Of a stretch of 17,226 nt of DNA, positions 1 through 6,182 are shown in pieces. Both the position numbers and the translations under genes were made by a program. Numbering within the stretch: position 1 is the first letter of the stretch; every line of letters begins with the position of its first letter. A model generated the notes under the pieces. It was given only the letters and a program-made list of their open reading frames with translations. It was not told the origin of the DNA and did no database searches. Source of the stretch: Archaeoglobus sp. (GTDB taxonomy: Archaea > Halobacteriota > Archaeoglobi > Archaeoglobales > Archaeoglobaceae); the NCBI GenBank assembly GCA_003978865.1, contig QNXS01000017.1, positions 1 to 17,226 on the forward strand. The letters are read 5' to 3'.

Positions 1-123
1 CCTGAATTCATGAACTGTGACGTACCAAGATATCAGATCATTTGTATTCTAGTTATATTAACTTATAATTCCGTAATATCCATTTTTGGTTTTCTTGAGC
101 ATATAACATTTGAGTACAACTAA
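1..123 (+). CDS. possible C-terminal tail of a gene entering from the left edge
   Basis: Frame 1 is open from the first base to a TAA at 121-123 (40 sense codons). The translation has a hydrophobic run (IICILVILTY) followed by NSVISIFGFLEH and ends FEYN. I do not recognise the family. The composition would fit the end of a membrane protein or of an IS transposase, but there is no diagnostic motif. It converges on the glycerate kinase gene, with only 2 bp between the two stop codons. An in-frame ATG at 10 would give just 37 codons, so if real this is probably a partial gene. The region could equally be non-coding AT-rich DNA. Confidence 0.25.
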   Translation, partial: PEFMNCDVPRYQIICILVILTYNSVISIFGFLEHITFEYN

Positions 124-125
124 AG

Positions 126-1556
126 CTAAATAAGTAGTCCAAATAAGTAATCAATAATTAAATTATACATAATTAAATCATAATATCGGGAAATAACAAT
201 TATCGCTATTGAGTTCACGTTCGTATCTGTTGGTCCGGTTATTACAAGGGCATTTCCGGCTTTTAAAGCTGTATAGGCATTGTGCATCATCAACTCCTTT
301 AACGGGTCTACTCTTTCTCTTACAATTCTCCCCCATGTATCTGAGGAGACAAGACCCCCGGCAGCATCAGTCGGCCCATCAGTTCCGTCAGTGTCTAAGG
401 AAAAAATACAGATTCCATCTACCTTTGATTCTTCAAGCTTCTTTGCGAAACCCAAGGCAAGCTCCTGATTTGGTCCGCCTTTACCTGCCTTCTTCCCATT
501 AAATGTAACTGTTGTCTCACCCCCGGCTATCAGTGCAACCGGAGGATTGAATGGTCTTTTGTTTTTCCTTATCTCCACAGCGATAGATGCAAGAGCAATA
601 CCAACATCTTTTGATTCTCCTTCAAGTACGGAACTGAGTATTACTGGCGTAAAACCAAGAGTACGAGCCTTTTTTGCTGCAAATTCGCACACTTTTGAAG
701 AACTACATATAAGTTTGTTAGTGACGTTTTCGAGATCCACTTTTAAGCTCTCCTCTTCCTCTCCTTTTAAACCCCTCTCAAGATACGTTCTCACAGATTC
801 AGGAATTTTATACCATATTTCATAGTTTTTCAAAATTTTTACTGCATCTTCAAAAGTTGTTGGATCCTTTACACTTATACCCGATGCTATTGCTTCCAGA
901 TTGTCTCCTACAACATCAGAGATTATCAACGATAGGACTTTACCCCTAACTTTTTTTACAAACTTGCCACCCTTTACCGCAGAAATATGCTTCCTGACAG
1001 TATTTATCTCCTGAATCCTTGCCCCACTTTTTAGAAGCAACTTATACGTCTTTATTTTATCCTCAAGACTTATACCTCTTTCAGGCATTACGAAAAGGGC
1101 TGATCCACCTCCGGAAACAAGCAAAATGAGTATATCGTCTTCTCCGACTTTTTCAGCTATTTCAAGTCCTTTTTTTGCAGCTTTCATTGAGTTCTCATCT
1201 GGTACTGGATGACCCGCCTCAACAACATCCATTATTCCCACTCTTCTGGATTCAGAATAACCATACTTTGTGACTACAATCCCCTCAGCTATACGATCTC
1301 CAATAATTTCGTCTACAGCTTTTGCCATTGGATATGCTGCCTTACCTATTGCTACAACATAGGCTTTTGAGAACTCAAAGTCTCCACAGTTTTTAACTTT
1401 CAGAGTGCCGTTCCTGCAATAAAGGTATGATTTAACGAGTTTTTCCGGATTTGCCATATCTACAGCATGTTCCGCTATTAGAACTGCTCTTTCTCTCAGG
1501 TACTTTTCAACTCCTTCATAACCTGAAAGGAGTTCATCTATATTTTTTACAAGCAT
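126..1556 (-). CDS. glycerate 2-kinase, MOFRL family
   Basis: This enzyme phosphorylates D-glycerate with ATP to 2-phosphoglycerate, feeding it into glycolysis/gluconeogenesis in the cytoplasm. Seen in the sequence: an N-terminal helical region, the VAIGKAA and EAGHPVPDE segments, the glycine-rich VSGGGSAL loop, then PVALIAGGETTV, GGPNQELAL, SLDTDGTDGPTDAAGG and ITGPTDTNVN, the conserved order of the glycerate kinase and MOFRL domains. The ATG at 1556 (476 aa) is preferred: a BRE/TATA-like element lies 27-34 bp upstream. The longer TTG start at 1607 would overlap that element and has no well-placed Shine-Dalgarno. Oddities: the usual GPTGTNVND motif reads GPTDTNVNS here, and the protein runs about 20 residues past the normal family end in a hydrophobic, AT-rich tail (codons at about 129-191). 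It is divergent from nurA. Confidence 0.9.
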   Translation of the reverse strand: MLVKNIDELLSGYEGVEKYLRERAVLIAEHAVDMANPEKLVKSYLYCRNGTLKVKNCGDFEFSKAYVVAIGKAAYPMAKAVDEIIGDRIAEGIVVTKYGYSESRRVGIMDVVEAGHPVPDENSMKAAKKGLEIAEKVGEDDILILLVSGGGSALFVMPERGISLEDKIKTYKLLLKSGARIQEINTVRKHISAVKGGKFVKKVRGKVLSLIISDVVGDNLEAIASGISVKDPTTFEDAVKILKNYEIWYKIPESVRTYLERGLKGEEEESLKVDLENVTNKLICSSSKVCEFAAKKARTLGFTPVILSSVLEGESKDVGIALASIAVEIRKNKRPFNPPVALIAGGETTVTFNGKKAGKGGPNQELALGFAKKLEESKVDGICIFSLDTDGTDGPTDAAGGLVSSDTWGRIVRERVDPLKELMMHNAYTALKAGNALVITGPTDTNVNSIAIIVISRYYDLIMYNLIIDYLFGLLI

Positions 1557-1582
1557 CGATTTATTTCTATTTTTTACTGAGT

Positions 1583-1597
1583 AAATATTTTTCCAAT
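1583..1597 (-). promoter_or_regulatory. BRE/TATA element for the glycerate kinase gene
   Basis: Read on the minus strand, TTGGAAAA is followed by ATATTTA. The TATA centre is about 31 bp from the ATG at 1556, so the transcript would have almost no 5' leader. Confidence 0.45.
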
Positions 1598-1638
1598 CCT
1601 TCAGCAAACCTTATTTTCCATCATGTTAACAATGCTTG

Positions 1639-2568
1639 ATGCTTGAGTTTGGAGACAAAGTTGTGTCTCAGGAAGGAATTCTCAAATTTAAGATGTTTGT
1701 AAAGGATTTTAAAAGAGAACTTGAAGAGAAAAAAAGAATTTGTAATGATATTCTTTCCTCAATAAATATTAAAAAAATTAAAACAGGAAAGAATAAAAAG
1801 AAGTGGGCTATAAAAGTTCTTGACGGAATTACAGCAATCGGTGTTGACGGAAGCCAAATTCAACCCCTCAGAGAGTTTGGAATTCCTGCTGGTGCTGTAC
1901 AAGTTGCATCTTTTAGAGTAGAACATGGTAAAGGGCTGTGGAATGTTAGATATACTTCAAAAATAGTTAGGCTTGAAGAAAATATAGATGCAACAAGGTA
2001 TGCTTTGGAGATGAGCTCTCTCTGCAGCAACATGGATGGCAAGTCCTACCTGTTTTATGATGGGGGACTGTCTCCCACATTTGCAAGAGAGATGTCGAGG
2101 GAAGTAGGAGAAAAGTACGAAAGGGCTGCAGTAAATGCTGTGAAAAGAAGTGAGATGACGAAAACTCCTTTTATAGGATACATAGACAGAAGTTATGCAA
2201 AAGACGTAGCAAGAGCCTATGGAATAGAACTTTACGATAGTTTTATTCTTGCTGAAATGGAAGTTATGAGTTATACAGAGCCATTTCAGAGCGGGAATAT
2301 CTGCTACTCCTATGTTCGGTTTTCACCATCGCTACCTTCAAGAGTGGAGTTCCCGGCATGGATGAAAAAGGAGTTTGATAGATTTGTTGAGGTTGTTTGT
2401 GCTGAGTGTATGCTTGGAAGCACTTATTCGTATCCGTACGTTTTAGAGAGAGCGCACAGCTATGCAGTAATAACCGAAAATGAAAAGAAAGCTATATTAG
2501 AGGCAGTTGGAGGAATAAGTTTATCATTTAAGTGGATTAGCAAACTCAGCCATACATTTGGGAGGTGA
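1639..2568 (+). CDS. nurA: NurA-domain 5'-3' nuclease
   Basis: NurA is a metal-dependent 5'-3' exonuclease that acts with the HerA translocase in archaeal DNA-end resection. Seen in the 309-aa product: a basic coiled N-terminus, the IGVDGSQ motif (about residues 67-73) with the metal-binding Asp, a second acidic segment LFYDGGLSP, the central FIGYIDRSYAKD, and the C-terminal YPYVLERAHSYAVI, which matches the conserved NurA C-terminal motif. ATG 1639 is chosen over the adjacent in-frame TTG 1636. There is no Shine-Dalgarno, and CTTATTTT (1609-1616) sits about 26 bp upstream, suggesting a leaderless transcript. The stop overlaps the ribosome binding site of the next gene, so the two are co-transcribed. 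No herA is present in the window. Confidence 0.85.
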   Translation: MLEFGDKVVSQEGILKFKMFVKDFKRELEEKKRICNDILSSINIKKIKTGKNKKKWAIKVLDGITAIGVDGSQIQPLREFGIPAGAVQVASFRVEHGKGLWNVRYTSKIVRLEENIDATRYALEMSSLCSNMDGKSYLFYDGGLSPTFAREMSREVGEKYERAAVNAVKRSEMTKTPFIGYIDRSYAKDVARAYGIELYDSFILAEMEVMSYTEPFQSGNICYSYVRFSPSLPSRVEFPAWMKKEFDRFVEVVCAECMLGSTYSYPYVLERAHSYAVITENEKKAILEAVGGISLSFKWISKLSHTFGR

Positions 2569-2569
2569 T
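2561..2569 (+). promoter_or_regulatory. perfect Shine-Dalgarno deciding a TTG start
   Basis: GGAGGTGAT is fully complementary to the archaeal 16S 3' end. It overlaps the nurA stop codon and fixes the downstream start at TTG 2574 rather than at GTG 2565. Confidence 0.8.
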
Positions 2570-2573
2570 ACAG

Positions 2574-3050
2574 TTGTGCAGAGTTGTTGGTGTATCTGAT
2601 AGATACATCGAAGTTGAGGGAAAGCTGAGGGTGGGTGAAATTGTTAAAGCTGGTAGATGTCTGGCTGTTGTTGTCTCTGTCAGCGGTGAGAAACCTGAAT
2701 ATATAAAGTATGCGGGGGAATTAAACAAAAAGGAGATAGAAGCATACCTGCCAGATGTTTTAAACAGCAGGGTTACTTCAAAATGCTACATACTGGGCGG
2801 GCTGGAAGAGAATTTATGTCCCGAAATTGGGGAAGAGGTTTTACCTGCGAGTGATGAAGATTTGAAAGACTATCACACTAAGAATGGAGAGCTTACAATT
2901 CCCTACTTCTACCAGATGCTAAAGACTTGCGACATAGAAATATCAAAAAGTGTTATTAAAAGATTAATAAAAATATTTGATAAAAATGAAATACTGGAAG
3001 CTCTGCTTAGAGAACTTGATTACATGACTATGCGTAGTATGGGGCTTTGA
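2574..3050 (+). CDS. small HAS-barrel (HerA N-terminal-like) protein
   Basis: This 158-residue protein has an N-terminal beta-rich half (CRVVGVSDRYIEVEG, VGEIVKAGRCLAVVVSV) ending in CPEIGEEVLPASDEDLKDYH. The pattern resembles the HAS barrel that starts HerA-type ATPases. The C-terminal half is helical (SKSVIKRLIKIFDKNEILEALLREL), and no Walker motifs are present. Family assignment is inferred from pattern and from its place directly after nurA. Start choice: the perfect Shine-Dalgarno GGAGGTGAT (2561-2569) lies 4 nt before TTG 2574. The upstream in-frame GTG at 2565 falls inside that site and is unlikely. The nurA stop (2566-2568) lies within the Shine-Dalgarno, implying tight translational coupling. 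A partner or regulator role for NurA is a guess. Confidence 0.65.
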   Translation: MCRVVGVSDRYIEVEGKLRVGEIVKAGRCLAVVVSVSGEKPEYIKYAGELNKKEIEAYLPDVLNSRVTSKCYILGGLEENLCPEIGEEVLPASDEDLKDYHTKNGELTIPYFYQMLKTCDIEISKSVIKRLIKIFDKNEILEALLRELDYMTMRSMGL

Positions 3051-3108
3051 GAACTTAAATGTAACTTTTAGAACAAAAATAGTAATAGTGCGAGGCAAGT
3101 TTTGGATT

Positions 3109-4239
3109 ATGTTCGAGTGGTTTAAAGGTTATGAAGAAAATAGAGTGCTGAAGGAGCTTGAAGACCTTTTATCTATGGATATACCTTATTCCAGAGTTTT
3201 AAGTTCGATGTGTACGTATCCTCATCCAATAGCTGTAAAAGCACATATAAAATTTATCAGATCAAATCTTGGGGATCCGGGGCTTTTTCCCGGAACTGCT
3301 GAACTTGAAAAGAGATTGTTAGTTATGCTTGGAGAATTGTTCGGAAAAAGGGATTTAGCCGGTTACATCAGCTCTGGCGGTACTGAGGGAAACATACAGG
3401 CTATAAGAGCAGCAAGAAATATGTTATGTACTTGCAGGGGTAACATAGTCGTTCCGGAATCAGCTCACTTCTCATTCCTCAAAATTAAAGATTTGCTTGG
3501 AATAGATGTGAGAAAAGCAGGGCTTGATGAAGAATATAGAGTTGATATCGGAGATGTTGAGAGGCTGGTGGATGATGAGACATTTGCCATAGTTGGAATA
3601 GCAGGAACTACCGAGCTTGGACAGGTTGATGACATAAAAGCTCTCTCAAAGCTTGCCATCGAGAACAATCTGTTCCTGCATGTGGATGCCGCTTTTGGTG
3701 GTTTTGTTCTACCATTTCTAAACAATAATGAATTTAACTTTAGAATTAAAGGTGTGTGCTCGCTTGTAGCAGACCCGCATAAGATGGGAATGGCAACAAT
3801 ACCCTCCGGAGCTGTGCTTTTCAGGGATAGTAAATACTTGGAGGTTTTGAGTGTTGAAACTCCCTACCTCACATCTTCAAAACAATTTACGTTAACAGGA
3901 ACGAGACCCGGTACTGGAGTTGCATCAGCATACGCTGTTTTAAAACATCTTGGCTTTGAAGGTATGAAAAAAGTAGTTTTGGAGTGTATGAGAGTTACAC
4001 AAATTCTTAAGGAAGAGGTTGAATCCTTAGGTCTGGAGGCAGTGATAGACCCGGTTATGAATGTTGTCTGCTTTAAGTGCAACGCCAGAAAGGTTAGAGA
4101 AGAATTGATGAAGAGGGGATGGGTCGTATCCTGTATAAGAAAGCCTGAGGCTATAAGGTGTGTTATAATGCCACATCTCACTGAAAGTGCGGCTTTAGAG
4201 TTTGTAAAAGTACTCAAAAATGTACTTCACTCTCTTTAA
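3109..4239 (+). CDS. mfnA: L-tyrosine (or L-aspartate) decarboxylase MfnA
   Basis: This is a PLP-dependent group II decarboxylase. Archaeal MfnA makes tyramine from tyrosine for methanofuran synthesis; some homologues make beta-alanine from aspartate for coenzyme A. Seen (numbered from the GTG at 3088): DIPYSRVLSSMCT, NLGDPGLFPGT, SSGGTEGN (95-102), PESAHFS with the ring-stacking His (127), GIAGTTELG, HVDAAFGG (198-205) with the Asp that contacts the pyridine nitrogen, and the DPHKMG Schiff-base lysine (232). The length of 376 aa is normal. ATG 3109 is preferred; a GTG at 3088 would add seven residues and could be used on a leaderless transcript from a TATA-like AACTTAAAT at 3052-3060. From memory, the sequence is closest to Archaeoglobus MfnA. 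The last 26 bp overlap the convergent gene 4214-4747. Confidence 0.93.
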   Translation: MFEWFKGYEENRVLKELEDLLSMDIPYSRVLSSMCTYPHPIAVKAHIKFIRSNLGDPGLFPGTAELEKRLLVMLGELFGKRDLAGYISSGGTEGNIQAIRAARNMLCTCRGNIVVPESAHFSFLKIKDLLGIDVRKAGLDEEYRVDIGDVERLVDDETFAIVGIAGTTELGQVDDIKALSKLAIENNLFLHVDAAFGGFVLPFLNNNEFNFRIKGVCSLVADPHKMGMATIPSGAVLFRDSKYLEVLSVETPYLTSSKQFTLTGTRPGTGVASAYAVLKHLGFEGMKKVVLECMRVTQILKEEVESLGLEAVIDPVMNVVCFKCNARKVREELMKRGWVVSCIRKPEAIRCVIMPHLTESAALEFVKVLKNVLHSL

Positions 4240-4747
4240 TACGTTTCATTCTTTTTTTCTGGAGAGCATAGTATGGATACAAGATTGGGTATGCACTAAC
4301 GTCAAGCTCAATGTCCTTAACTTTTACTCTAACTGGTAGAAAGGAGAACATGATCAGAAGCATAGAGTATGGAAGGAGATTTTTCATCATCACTACAACA
4401 GTTGCAAATAAGGTAAGAGCAAGTATAAGAGCAAGTGTCTTCTTTGCTGCCTCTTCCTTAGCCTCAAATATCAAAAGTTCAAATTCTGCTCCCTCTCTGT
4501 CAAGTAGCTTCCCGAAAATAGCTTTCGTCTTGAATTGTGCAAGAACGTCGTACAGCTCTGCTGGAGCTTTTACAAAAGTACTTTTACCGATCTGTGCAAC
4601 TGTTATACTCTTTATTATGCCAAGTTTGAACTTAATCATTTTTGGTTTGGAATATTTCTTTGTTGTGTAGTGTATTTTCTTCCATTTAAGATATTTTTCT
4701 ATCTCCTTTGCAACTTCTGCATAATCAGCATCAAGCAGAAACCTCAC
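4214..4747 (-). CDS. small membrane protein of unknown function
   Basis: I do not recognise this 177-aa protein. Residues 1-100 look like a soluble, lysine-rich alpha/beta domain (EVAKEIEKYLKWKK, KFKLGIIKSITVAQIGKSTFVKAP). Two hydrophobic segments follow at about 104-122 (LALILALTLFATVVVMM) and 127-140 (PYSMLLIMFSFLPV), then a basic C-terminal tail with KKRMKRIK. A hairpin anchored in the membrane with both ends in the cytoplasm is plausible. The start is GTG 4747, preceded by GGAG four bases upstream, and a TATA-like CAAATTTTAAG (4797-4807, minus strand) would give a 5' leader of about 29 nt. It converges on and overlaps mfnA by 26 bp, and is divergent from the lipoprotein gene. Confidence 0.7.
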   Translation of the reverse strand: MRFLLDADYAEVAKEIEKYLKWKKIHYTTKKYSKPKMIKFKLGIIKSITVAQIGKSTFVKAPAELYDVLAQFKTKAIFGKLLDREGAEFELLIFEAKEEAAKKTLALILALTLFATVVVMMKNLLPYSMLLIMFSFLPVRVKVKDIELDVSAYPILYPYYALQKKRMKRIKESEVHF

Positions 4748-4796
4748 GTACTCCGTTAATTCGCAATCTTTCTTAACTTTTTCTCAATTGTAACAG

Positions 4797-4807
4797 CTTA
4801 AAATTTG
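4797..4807 (-). promoter_or_regulatory. TATA-like element for the membrane-protein gene
   Basis: On the minus strand the element reads CAAATTTTAAG. Its centre is about 55 bp from the GTG start, giving a leader long enough to contain the observed GGAG site. Confidence 0.35.
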
Positions 4808-4826
4808 ACATACTATGTTTTAGATA

Positions 4827-4850
4827 GATTGGACAATCGAATTTAAATTC
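4827..4850. promoter_or_regulatory. two abutting 12-bp dyads, operator candidate
   Basis: GATTGGACAATC (4827-4838; arms GATTG/CAATC around GA) is followed without a gap by the perfect palindrome GAATTTAAATTC (4839-4850). The block sits between two divergent genes, about 40 bp upstream of the lipoprotein TATA element and about 20 bp upstream of the other gene's TATA-like element. This placement suits a shared regulator site. It is seen in the sequence, but its role is inferred. Confidence 0.4.
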
Positions 4851-4890
4851 TGATAATCTGAACATTTTTTAGCAAACTTTAATTTACTTT

Positions 4891-4904
4891 CGAAAAATAT
4901 TTAT
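4891..4904 (+). promoter_or_regulatory. BRE/TATA promoter of the lipoprotein gene
   Basis: CGAAAAA (BRE-like) runs into AATATTTAT. The predicted transcription start is about 4925, giving a 5' leader of about 30 nt that carries GGGGGA (4945-4950) before ATG 4956. The remainder of 4748-4955 shows only AT-rich sequence, the dyads and the opposite promoter. Confidence 0.55.
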
Positions 4905-4955
4905 GCTAATTACCTCAGCGTGAAGAAAGAACGTTTAATGTAAAGGGGGAACAGT

Positions 4956-5993
4956 ATGAAAAAATATGTGTTTGTATTGGCTTTAATCATCGCAGTTGTA
5001 GCTGCTGGCTGTGCTCAGCATATGAGCGCTAAGGAAATTGCAGACAAAATGTTAGAGAAGTCTAAGGAAATAAAAAGCTACGAGGCTGACATGGTTCTCA
5101 AACTTGAAATGAACGGTAGGACTACAGTTGATAGAAGTCACGTCATCTTTGAAAAACCTAATAAGATATACATGCATAATGAACATACAGGAATAGTAAT
5201 GGTCTCTAACGGTAAAAAACTATGGATTTACAATGAAAAAAATAATGAATTCAGTGTAATGAATGTTACACCAGAACTAAACAAAACTCTGAGACACAAA
5301 CTTCTTCAGGATTTTGTTGAATATATATTGAAAAACTACAACATGAAGTACGCTGGTGAGAAAAGCTTTGACGGTAAAAAATGCTATGTGATGAACCTGA
5401 CGTCGATAAACAGCACAGGTTACAGTCCAAAACATGTCGAGATATGGGTCGACGAAGAGTACTGGATGCCGGTTAAAGAAGTTACAGTCTTTAAAAACAA
5501 GTATATGAACATGACCATGGTGTTGGAGTACAGAAACCTGAGTATAAACTGTAAAATCGATGAAAGTGTGTTCAATTTCACCCCTCCAAGGGGAGCTAAG
5601 ATGATAAATTCAACCCAGCAAGCGGAAATTAAGTATAACAGCTTTGAAGAAGCACAAAAGCACGTTAACTATACCCTTATTGTGCCAAAATACACAGCTG
5701 GACTTAAACTTAAGTGCATAATTGTGCAAAAAAGTACGGTTTATGCCGAGTACGTAAATGGTAAAAATAACTCAAAAGTAGGTCTAACAATAATAGAACT
5801 TCCCAAAGCTATGTCAGCTCCACCGAATGCAAAGAATGTTAGTATAGGGGGTAAAAACGTAACTGAGTGGAGGACTGTTTTTGGCCGGGTGTTGGTATTC
5901 AAGTTCAGTAAAAACAACGTTTCTGTTATCGTAATGTCGAGCACTCTAAGCAAGGACGAACTTGTAAAAGTTGTAAATTCGATGCTTGAGTAA
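4956..5993 (+). CDS. LolA-like secreted lipoprotein with C-terminal DUF4367-like domain
   Basis: This 345-aa surface lipoprotein begins with a Lys-Lys hydrophobic signal peptide and a lipobox AAGC (Cys19 would be the first mature residue). Residues about 20-215 resemble the LolA/LolB-like fold found in many archaeal lipoproteins (ADKMLEKSKEIKSYEADM, KIYMHNEHTGIVMVSNGKKLWIYNEKNNEF, PKHVEIWVDEEYWMPVKEVT, FTPPRGAKM). Residues about 225-345 resemble DUF4367 (EEAQKHVNYTLIVPKY, GKNVTEW, VIVMSSTLSKDELVKVVNSM). Twelve N-X-S/T sequons are spread through the mature part, consistent with heavy archaeal N-glycosylation. The ATG is supported by GGGGGA at 4945-4950. Function is unknown; lipid or lipoprotein handling is only an analogy from the fold. 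Confidence 0.8.
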   Translation: MKKYVFVLALIIAVVAAGCAQHMSAKEIADKMLEKSKEIKSYEADMVLKLEMNGRTTVDRSHVIFEKPNKIYMHNEHTGIVMVSNGKKLWIYNEKNNEFSVMNVTPELNKTLRHKLLQDFVEYILKNYNMKYAGEKSFDGKKCYVMNLTSINSTGYSPKHVEIWVDEEYWMPVKEVTVFKNKYMNMTMVLEYRNLSINCKIDESVFNFTPPRGAKMINSTQQAEIKYNSFEEAQKHVNYTLIVPKYTAGLKLKCIIVQKSTVYAEYVNGKNNSKVGLTIIELPKAMSAPPNAKNVSIGGKNVTEWRTVFGRVLVFKFSKNNVSVIVMSSTLSKDELVKVVNSMLE

Positions 5994-6015
5994 TCAATCA
6001 AGTAAGTTACTACAA

Positions 6016-6037
6016 ATTTTTTAATTTTTTGATTTTT
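6016..6037 (+). terminator. T-tract terminator after the lipoprotein gene
   Basis: Three closely spaced T runs (T6, T6, T5) begin about 23 bp after the stop codon, the usual form of archaeal intrinsic terminators. Confidence 0.6.
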
Positions 6038-6047
6038 GTCATTATTA

Positions 6048-6065
6048 ACCAAAAATTATTTAAAA
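6048..6065 (+). promoter_or_regulatory. BRE/TATA promoter of the ilvBN operon
   Basis: ACCAAAAA (BRE-like) is followed by TTATTTAAAA (6056-6065). The centre, near 6060, predicts transcription start at about 6086, exactly at the ATG of the leader ORF. Confidence 0.6.
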
Positions 6066-6085
6066 CCTCTTAGATTCCGCCACTT

Positions 6086-6154
6086 ATGGCTGCCGGTTTG
6101 AGTGTTGGGACTATTTTGCTCTTGCCGGTAGCCGTATTTGTAGTTGTACAGTAA
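6086..6154 (+). CDS. putative branched-chain amino acid leader peptide (ilv leader)
   Basis: This ORF has 22 codons plus TAA. The peptide begins MAAGLSVGT and continues ILLLPVAVFVVV before a final Gln. Eleven of 22 residues are Leu, Ile or Val (4 Leu, 6 Val, 1 Ile), nine of them within residues 10-21. The ATG coincides with the transcription start predicted from the TATA element and has no Shine-Dalgarno, so it would be translated as a leaderless mRNA. It ends 28 bp before the ilvB ATG. The organisation parallels the Leu/Val-rich leader peptides of bacterial ilvB and ilvGMEDA operons, where starvation stalls the ribosome on these codons. Alternative: a chance hydrophobic ORF, or a small membrane protein of 22 residues. 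Function is an inference. Confidence 0.6.
   Translation: MAAGLSVGTILLLPVAVFVVVQ
6088..6133 (+). promoter_or_regulatory. 9-bp GC-rich stem within the ilv leader
   Basis: GGCTGCCGG (6088-6096) pairs with CCGGTAGCC (6125-6133), all nine pairs with one G-U. Inside it, GAGTG (6099-6103) can pair with TGCTC (6117-6121), using two G-U pairs, after an internal loop. The 3' arm lies just beyond the Leu-Leu-Leu codons, where a stalled ribosome would cover it. Confidence 0.55.
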
Positions 6155-6158
6155 ATTG

Positions 6159-6163
6159 TTTTT
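6159..6163 (+). terminator. T5 tract, candidate attenuation site
   Basis: A T5 run lies between the leader stop codon (6152-6154) and the ilvB Shine-Dalgarno (6174-6178). Short oligo-T tracts can terminate archaeal RNA polymerase. Whether this one does is not established by sequence alone. Confidence 0.3.
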
Positions 6164-6182
6164 ATATATTGAAGGTGGTTTT

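Noticed and set aside
6078..6085. CCGCCACTT as an anti-Shine-Dalgarno pairing with the ilvB GGTGG site
   Set aside because: It can pair over six bases, but it lies at or upstream of the predicted transcription start and so is probably not in the mRNA.
6144..6182. N-terminal extension of IlvB upstream of ATG 6183
   Set aside because: The extension overlaps the leader ORF in another frame. The strong Shine-Dalgarno at 6174-6178 and the conserved IlvB N-terminus both fit ATG 6183.
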